Source: Diogma glabrata (lineage: Eukaryota > Arthropoda > Insecta > Diptera > Cylindrotomidae). Taken from it: DNA of 64,000 bases. The stretch covers positions 370,414,850 to 370,478,849 of the forward strand of contig OY856186.1 of assembly GCA_963693315.1 (NCBI GenBank), given 5' to 3'. The translations under genes and the position numbers were made by a program. The stretch's first letter is position 1. Every line of letters begins with the position of its first letter. The notes beneath the pieces were generated by a model. The model ran no database searches, was not told the DNA's origin, and worked only from the letters and a program-made list of their open reading frames with translations. Below, one piece after another: positions 59,601-64,000 of the stretch.

Positions 59601-60087
59601 GACCGAAGACCATACTCGGTGGGACGTGCATCTTAGTGAAATCGCATGTGCTCTTCGATGTTCTGTACATCAAACTTTAGGTTGTTCCCCCTATTTTGCT
59701 TCCTTTGGGCTGCCCATGATTACTCATGGTACGTCTTATTCTTTACTTCGACGCTTGAATTGTCTGGACGAAAGTGGGGAAACCCTTGATCGTTCAGATC
59801 AATTATCAAAGATTCGCACCCGAATTCAAGATCTGACCGCTGAAGCCTTTGTTCAAAATGCAGCTCGCTACAATTTGCGTTCTCGAAAACGTGCTTTCGT
59901 ACCCGGTGATATCGTTTTCCGTCGAAACTTCATATTTAGTGACGCTGGTAAACAGATAAGTGCCAAACTGGCACCAAAATTTGTTAAAGCCAAAGTTATC
60001 CGGTTGGTTGGTAACGCCTCATATGAACTGGAGGACCTTATTTCTCGACGACGTGAAACATACCATTCCAAAGACGTGCGTCAATAG
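56566..60087 (+). CDS. pol: Element B Pol: protease, RT, RNase H, integrase
   Basis: The frame is open for 1,173 codons. Its first codon is TTG inside gag, so the true product probably arises by -1 frameshifting from Gag and not by initiation. Protease active site LLDSGAS is at about 186-192. RT shows SSLDLKDAFWQISL and YLDD at 481-484. RNase H runs from QCDASNDG (about 628) through TDHASLKW to VVPDALSRM. Integrase has H2C2 (HGGVAKTLYH...CDVC, about 840-875), then YIDIIGP, SDNGSQF and ASERVNRS, supplying the D, D and E. The tail NLRSRKRAFVPGD is an integrase C-terminal part. All catalytic residues are present and there are no stops. The enzyme set would reverse transcribe and integrate B. Confidence 0.95.
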   Translation: MSGKPTRERGTKPTSSLPELFKQGPTSEITPLKVTDTNTSLPVLDTNVQLSLPAEDTSITLSIPTVVEDASPVESTVVNFSTTTTENKPQITILKRDPSSVITPPVLPFKSHKQRLQDYLAARSRIFIDAIGNTKSPSRSTLRMRRFWRIRKSFRSKTISSIFTLSNDLRYHAKVELLNQIRIGLLDSGASISVIGGAFAQEMVQTPHLLTRSTAKIKTADGTSQKVIGCVTTKVSFKGRSKSLDLYVIPSLTQDLYLGIDFFKTFKLLDQVLLASSLDYSIGSISTNLSSDEDEQLQDAIQLLPSFSKMGLGQTHVLEHIIDVGDAVPIKQRHYPISPAIEKMMGDELDRMLALGVIEESYSPWSSPVVLVRKPGKVRLCLDSRKVNTVTKKDAYPLPQIDGILSRLPQANFISSLDLKDAFWQISLEKSSREKTAFTVPGRPLYQFVRMPFGLCNAPQTMTKLMDQVIPPHLKSCVFVYLDDLLIVTDTFLNHIDVLKEVAKCLRLANLTINVEKSNFLIPEVKYLGYVVGRGVLKIDEDKTAAIAEFPVPTTVKQIRRFLGMAGYYRRFISAFASLTAPISDLLKKSNNKLVWTPEADVAFNSLKKALTSAPVLVNPNYSEPFILQCDASNDGVGCVLVQLDKEGIEHPIAYMSKKLNSAQRNYSVSEKECLAAILGIKKFRAYIEGHSFKIITDHASLKWLMQQKDLSGHLARWSLKLQGFTFEIEHRRGKLNVVPDALSRMFSIDAVTEDKIGNFNLDLKSPAFISDNYLKLVKIVSDSNGSLPDLRTSDGLVYKKLNFSPSDVTPEGENWKLWIPEELTTKLISQAHDPPTSAHGGVAKTLYHLRRFYFWPRMATQIKSYVSQCDVCKTVKAPNTVLRAPMVTSLKSERLGQRLYIDIIGPYPRTKSGHIAILIVLDHLTKFPFLLPLRKLTAEPICKLLETNVFHVFGCPETIVSDNGSQFKSKLFETFLSRYGVNHTFTALYSPQANASERVNRSVIAGLRAYLTEDHTRWDVHLSEIACALRCSVHQTLGCSPYFASFGLPMITHGTSYSLLRRLNCLDESGETLDRSDQLSKIRTRIQDLTAEAFVQNAARYNLRSRKRAFVPGDIVFRRNFIFSDAGKQISAKLAPKFVKAKVIRLVGNASYELEDLISRRRETYHSKDVRQ

Positions 60088-60337
60088 ATACCACCTTTCC
60101 TCTAGTACTCATTGACTTCCTACAATCCGAAAAATCCTGTTTTCTGTATATTGGTTTTCTTGTCTTCATTTAGTTTTCGGCCATATATTTTTTGTCTGGC
60201 CGGCTAGCTCAGTCGGTAGAGCCTGAGAATCTTTCTCGGGGTTTGGGTTCGAGCCCAGCTCCCACTTCATTCCTTACTTTCTCATACGATTCTCAGGACG
60301 AATGTAGTCAGCCGGACTTCCTCCTTTCGTCCTGTCC
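60088..60337 (+). promoter_or_regulatory. Element B region between pol and 3' LTR, no polypurine tract
   Basis: This 250-bp stretch holds the tRNA-like sequence. It ends in a pyrimidine-rich run (CTTCCTCCTTTCGTCCTGTCC) directly before the LTR. A plus-strand polypurine tract is expected here. No env gene. Confidence 0.7.
60198..60265 (+). ncRNA. tRNA-Lys-like sequence with A and B boxes, upstream of 3' LTR
   Basis: The 5' part follows tRNA-Lys(CTT) closely: acceptor/D-arm GGCCGGCTAGCTCAGTCGG, then GTAGAGC and an anticodon arm TGAGAATCTTTCTC with about two loop bases missing. The T-arm GGGTTCGAGCCC is one C short. The 3' acceptor strand does not pair with the 5' strand. The A box (TAGCTCAGTCGG, 60205-60216) and B box (GGTTCGAGCCC, 60246-60256) are good. 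A functional tRNA is unlikely. A pol III promoter is possible. The element's own primer is the same isoacceptor. Confidence 0.7.
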
Positions 60338-61192
60338 TGTAATGGGCAAGATTTTAAATTTTGGGTGTACTTGCATTTTCCATCCTATAGTAATATACTA
60401 TAGATCTTAATTTTTCACTCACTTTTCAACCGGTTTGTGTAACAACACAACTGGTTAAACATTCCAACGTACATCCAACACTTCCGGTAATAAGCTGTTT
60501 TTTTTATTAATTTTCTACATATTTTTTTTACTTAAATATGAAAGAAATTTAAGAATTAGTAAAATAAAAGAAAATTTATGCTGACGAAATTTTTTTTTCG
60601 TGCGAAAAAAATTTCTGTGAATTGTTTTTCTGGAATTAATGAGTTGGTGGTTAGGAGTTGAAGAAATTAGTTGTTTTTTTGTTTGGCAGTAAGTTTTTGG
60701 TGCAGGGAGATTGAAGTTTGCTAGCGTGGAGTTGAGTGGGAATTGTGGAAGTTTTTCAAGTAAAATACTGATAAGGAAATTAATTAATAATGTTTTAGTG
60801 AATAATGTGATCATTTCAATGGTCAAAATAATAATAATAATAATAATAATGTTTTAGTGAATAATGTGATCATTTCAATGGTCAAAATAATATTAATAAT
60901 AATAATGTGTTAGTGAATAATGTGATCATTTCAATGGTCAAGATTGCCGATTGGCTAACAAGATAATAAAGTCAAGAAAAAGGTACAAAAAAAAAAAGAA
61001 TAAATTATGACTTCGTGAATTATGATAGTATTAGATCAGAATCCAAGATTTCTGTTTGGGTATTTTTCCACTTCATAACGATACCAAAAGAAAGTTATGA
61101 AAATTATGTTTAAAGATTTGTCTTGAATAAAGAGAAAAAGAAATATATTTGGTGTTTTTCTAATAGAAGAAAACAAGAAGAAGACACATCAG

Positions 61193-62327
61193 TAGTGATG
61201 TAAAAGTGTTTAATACTATTGTATAATACGCGGTATTATACGTAAAATACCGTATTGTCCAAAACGTAGTAAAATACAAGGTATTTTATTATAAAATTTT
61301 TTTCTATTGTGGTGGCGCGTGAATCAGTAAACTGCAATTTTATTGAGATTTCGCGTGAATTACTTGAAGAATTTATAACTGCAAAATATATACTACTGGT
61401 TCTTGAACATATGAACGACACAGAAGAAATTAATGAGATATTGCCCCTTGTTACTAACAGTTAGAAAAGCATTGTTAGTGATTCGCAAATTTCTATGGCA
61501 ACAAAATTGTTGTAATATCAACAGAACATAAATTTCAAACATCGAATGCTGCATCATTACTGTTCACCGTTATAGGGAATTTTTTTTATGCTGCAAATCA
61601 AAATTATGAGCCATGAACTCATTCCGTTCCACTCATTATGAGCTATGGACTGTCATTCAATTTTACATCTTTGAGTAGTCCTCTTTCTATACATTCAAAT
61701 TGATTAACTAAAACACCCAAATCTCAAAACTCACATTTTGAAACCGATGGCAGCTATATTGATTGTTTAACTTAGTGGCAAAGAGTTTGTGGCTCTTCGG
61801 AATGTTGCATCGTTTCGCATATTCCACTGTAACAGAAAAATCTTTTTCAATCTGCAGCCTAACTCATACTGCAAGAAGTATTTGTCTTACAAGTCAAAAA
61901 GGCGTAATCTTGTTTATGTGAAAAATCATAATTTAAATCTTCAACAGTTTACCGATGGGAAATGATTAAGTCTTCAATTTAAATAAAAACATAAATACAA
62001 TAACTCGGCGCGAATGAAAGTGATTAATATTGAAACCAAGCAGAATCACATGAATAAATAGATCTTATTAGCATTGGTTTAAGAAATATAAATAAAGATA
62101 ACGATAAGTTAGAGATAACGATAATGTCGGGGCAGTAATTTAGAAGGATATGAATTAGTAGTGATTGAAAATGGTGATGGAAGTAATTTTTTGTTGTTAT
62201 ATCACTAACACTGTATGTCGGCTATTGCACTTTGGTACGGAATATACGGTATTTTATTTTGTATTATACAATGTATAATACGCTGTATTATACAAAAAAA
62301 ATTAAATACCGTATTTTAACATCTCTA
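61193..62327. mobile_element. hAT-type DNA transposon, decayed, 1,135 bp
   Basis: It is flanked by the 8-bp duplication CACATCAG (61185-61192 and 62328-62335), diagnostic of hAT size. The ends are imperfect inverted repeats: TAGTGATGTAAAAGTG at left, and the right end inverted reads TAGAGATGTTAAAATACG. The subterminal regions are rich in GTATAATAC and CGGTATT words. Absence from the 5' LTR gives the exact insertion site. Confidence 0.92.
61820..61950 (+). pseudogene. hAT transposase remnant (dimerisation region)
   Basis: The frames give TEKSFSICSLTHTAR, then LTSQK, and in another phase RRNLVYVKNHNLN. The order resembles the C-terminal hAT dimerisation block (SERSFS..., R-R-L-S/T, NLVFI...N). 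An upstream open stretch at about 61330-61460 (ISRELLEEFITAKYILLVL) may be another piece. Frameshifts and stops show it is inactive and must have been mobilised in trans. Confidence 0.55.
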
Positions 62328-62690
62328 CACATCAGGAAATCATCGGAGACATATTCAGAGAAGTTTTTTTTGTTTTCTATTTATTTTCTTATTATTAACT
62401 TTTGATGTATTCATATATGGTAGTGTTTTGTTATCTTAGTTGTTGTCATAATTCAATGAATTGCTAAGGTTAATTATTTAGGGAGGGTTGTGGCATGGCA
62501 GATTTCCCTTCTGGAGATCTGGGTGGTGATGTTTAAGGCACGCTTCGTTTGTTTTTTTTTATCTTAAATTTTCTTGTTAGTGAGGTTGGTCTAGAACCTT
62601 CGCTCGAGTGAGCTAGCGCAGGGTTGAATGGCGTGCAAGACCGAATGGTAGACCTTCACGGTCTACCAGATAAACCTCCCATTACAAGTT

Positions 62691-63443
62691 ACGGTCGCGG
62701 AAACATTAGTCAATGAATGGTTTTGCAGATATGGAACACCGCTCGAGTTGCGTACCGACCAGGGAAGGAATTTCAAATCTCAACTGATGGAAGAGCTGTG
62801 CAGAACACTCGACATTAGAAAAACACGAACTACACCTATGAACCCACATTCGGATGGCATGGTAGAACGATTCAACCGAACCATGGAAGAACATTTGTCG
62901 AAGGTAGTGGAAGCCAACCAAAGAAATTGGGATAAGGATCTTCCGTTATTCTTGATGGCCTATCGTAGCGCAGTGCACGATACGACATGTGAAACGCCAG
63001 CGAATATCATGTTCGGAAGAGAACTACATCTTCCTAGTGACATCGAGTTTGGCATCCCTGGAGGTCTGGTATCCAAGAAAACAGATTATGTGGGACAACT
63101 AAGGGAGAAGATGAATAAAATACATCAACAGGTTCGAGACCACATTAAGATTGCCAGTGACAAAATGAAAACCAAGTACGACATAAATGCAAATAGTGGC
63201 GGTTTTCAAGAAGGAGAATTGGTATGGCTATACAACCCCAGAAGAACTAAGGGAAGATCACCCAAGCTGCAGCCAGATTGGGAAAGCCCATATAAAATAA
63301 TCAAACGAATTAATGATGTTATCTACCGCATCCAAAAGGGACCCCGTACCAAGATGAAAGTGATACATCTGCAAAGGTTGGCACCGTACCAAGGTAACAG
63401 TACCAATGCGATAGCTGATATTGTTTGGGACGAACAAAACTAA
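62691..63443 (+). pseudogene. Element A integrase, C-terminal half
   Basis: It resumes in phase with 50147 and reads TVAETLVNEWFCRYGTPLEL, then RTDQGRNFKS (second catalytic Asp) and HSDGMVERFNRTMEEHLSK (catalytic Glu). It ends with a chromodomain-free tail (GELVWLYNPRRTKG, KVIHLQRLAPYQ). The stop is TAA at 63441-63443. The first Met of the apparent ORF at 62748 is internal, not a start. This half is intact. The gene is dead because of the element B insertion and upstream stops. Confidence 0.92.
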
Positions 63444-63454
63444 ATGGAGGGCAG
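63444..63454 (+). promoter_or_regulatory. Element A polypurine tract
   Basis: ATGGAGGGCAG lies between the stop codon and the 3' LTR, the usual position for plus-strand priming. Confidence 0.75.
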
Positions 63455-64000
63455 TGTAATAAACTTCGTCCAGAATGGGTTAATTTAATTTAATCATAAA
63501 TAACCAATACGTTCCGCCTAAATGTTTTCTACATTCTATGGCAAAGATGAATTAAAAGTTAACTCCCTTTAACAAATACATTTTGCATAAATTAAATTTG
63601 AGTTCGCTAATACAAATGCAAGTATGAATGAAAATAGGTGTGGCCTATTCAAGAGGTACGGACTACCTAATATTGATTTCTAGTGGATTATAGAAGTTTC
63701 GATTTATTTATTTTTCGATATAAATAAGCGAATAAAATATCAGATAGTCAGTTTTAATTTTGCAATTAAAAGTGTTTATAAATATTCGCAAGTTTAAGGA
63801 ATAATCGGTGGTACTTGAGCCTGGGTACTAATAGTGAAAGAATTTGAACCTAGTGGAATAGTAAGTACAGATTTTACGATTCCGACTCTCATTGATTCAA
63901 ATTGTGGAAAGCAGTGAAATTTATGGTACATAAATTGGAGACCATAGAATTTATTGTAATTAAAATCGGAAGTTGCTGTAATTGGTTGATAAATAAAGTT
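63455..64000 (+). repeat. Element A 3' LTR, cut by the window end
   Basis: The 546 bp visible match 47236-47781 with about two differences (GGGG/GTGG at 63640 and GCGG/GCAG at 63911). Confidence 0.93.

Larger units (their letters stand above)
50148..62686 (+). mobile_element. Ty3/Gypsy element B, full length, open gag and pol
   Basis: LTRs at 50148-51402 and 60338-62686 start TGTAATGGG and end CCCATTACA. The duplication AGTT flanks the element (50144-50147, 62687-62690). Removing B rejoins the integrase of element A in frame. Gag and pol are intact and overlap. Apart from repeat number, an A-run and the hAT insert, the LTRs look identical, so insertion is very recent. No env ORF is present. 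Confidence 0.96.
60338..62686 (+). repeat. Element B 3' LTR, interrupted by hAT element
   Basis: 2,349 bp, equal to the 5' LTR plus the 1,135-bp hAT element and its 8-bp duplication, with one fewer minisatellite copy. It starts TGTAATGGG and ends CCCATTACA at 62686. Confidence 0.95.
47236..64000 (+). mobile_element. Ty3/Gypsy element A, internally deleted, split by element B; right end outside window
   Basis: Left LTR 47236-47863, right LTR from 63455 to beyond the window. The visible LTR parts differ at about two of 546 positions. The internal region keeps gag and integrase but lacks protease, RT and most of RNase H. The integrase is split by element B with the 4-bp duplication AGTT. The left end lies in (TA)n, so its own target duplication cannot be checked here. 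Confidence 0.93.

Noticed and set aside
60198..60265. A functional tRNA-Lys gene
   Set aside because: The anticodon loop is shortened and the acceptor strands do not pair, so I call it tRNA-like only.
60192..60410. 72-codon ORF across the tRNA-like region
   Set aside because: It overlaps the tRNA-like sequence and the LTR start; no motif.

Overview
The window looks like nuclear DNA of an arthropod, most likely an insect. It is very AT-rich, and almost everything recognisable is transposable-element sequence of animal type: BEL/Pao and Ty3/Gypsy LTR retrotransposons, a HUH Helitron, I/LOA-like and Jockey/CR1-like LINEs, a hAT element, a TA-flanked foldback MITE and several long foldbacks. I found no host gene that I can name. 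The sequence alone does not fix the species.

Layout. 1-1059: 3' end of a LINE with an RNase H domain and poly(A). 1062-2470: a broken, rearranged Gypsy pol, with its RT start inverted relative to its integrase. 4555-15043: a decayed autonomous Helitron, split inside its helicase Walker A motif by a complete BEL/Pao element on the minus strand (7409-14698, 275-bp LTRs, 5-bp duplication ATGTG). 15.1-16.1 kb: a Helitron Rep fragment in the other orientation and a 273-bp tandem duplication. 16.5-35.2 kb: mostly AT-rich non-coding DNA with MITEs, small dispersed repeats, an 811-bp foldback and LINE fragments. 35.2-41.2 kb: large foldback elements, one carrying an 11-copy, 173-bp tandem array that reads as a once-coding coiled-coil repeat with a higher-order period of four units. 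42.8-45.4 kb: a MITE, a LINE RT split into pieces and a small foldback. 46336-46535: assembly gap (200 N), then about 690 bp of (TA)n.

47236 to the window end is a three-level nest. Gypsy element A (SAP-domain gag, tRNA-Leu-type primer site) is interrupted in its integrase by Gypsy element B (50148-62686, 4-bp duplication AGTT). The 3' LTR of B is interrupted by a decayed hAT element (61193-62327, 8-bp duplication CACATCAG). B is the only element with open gag and pol frames. Its Gag starts with a RING-H2-type zinc finger, its primer site matches tRNA-Lys, a tRNA-Lys-like sequence with intact A and B boxes lies between pol and the 3' LTR, and the usual purine tract before the 3' LTR is missing.

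The elements do not form one pathway. The relative order of events is readable: Helitron before BEL, and A before B before hAT. A and BEL are defective although their LTR pairs are nearly identical, so A at least was probably mobilised in trans as an already deleted copy. The most notable items are the RING-bearing Gag with the tRNA-like sequence in element B, and the coding-derived higher-order satellite inside a foldback.
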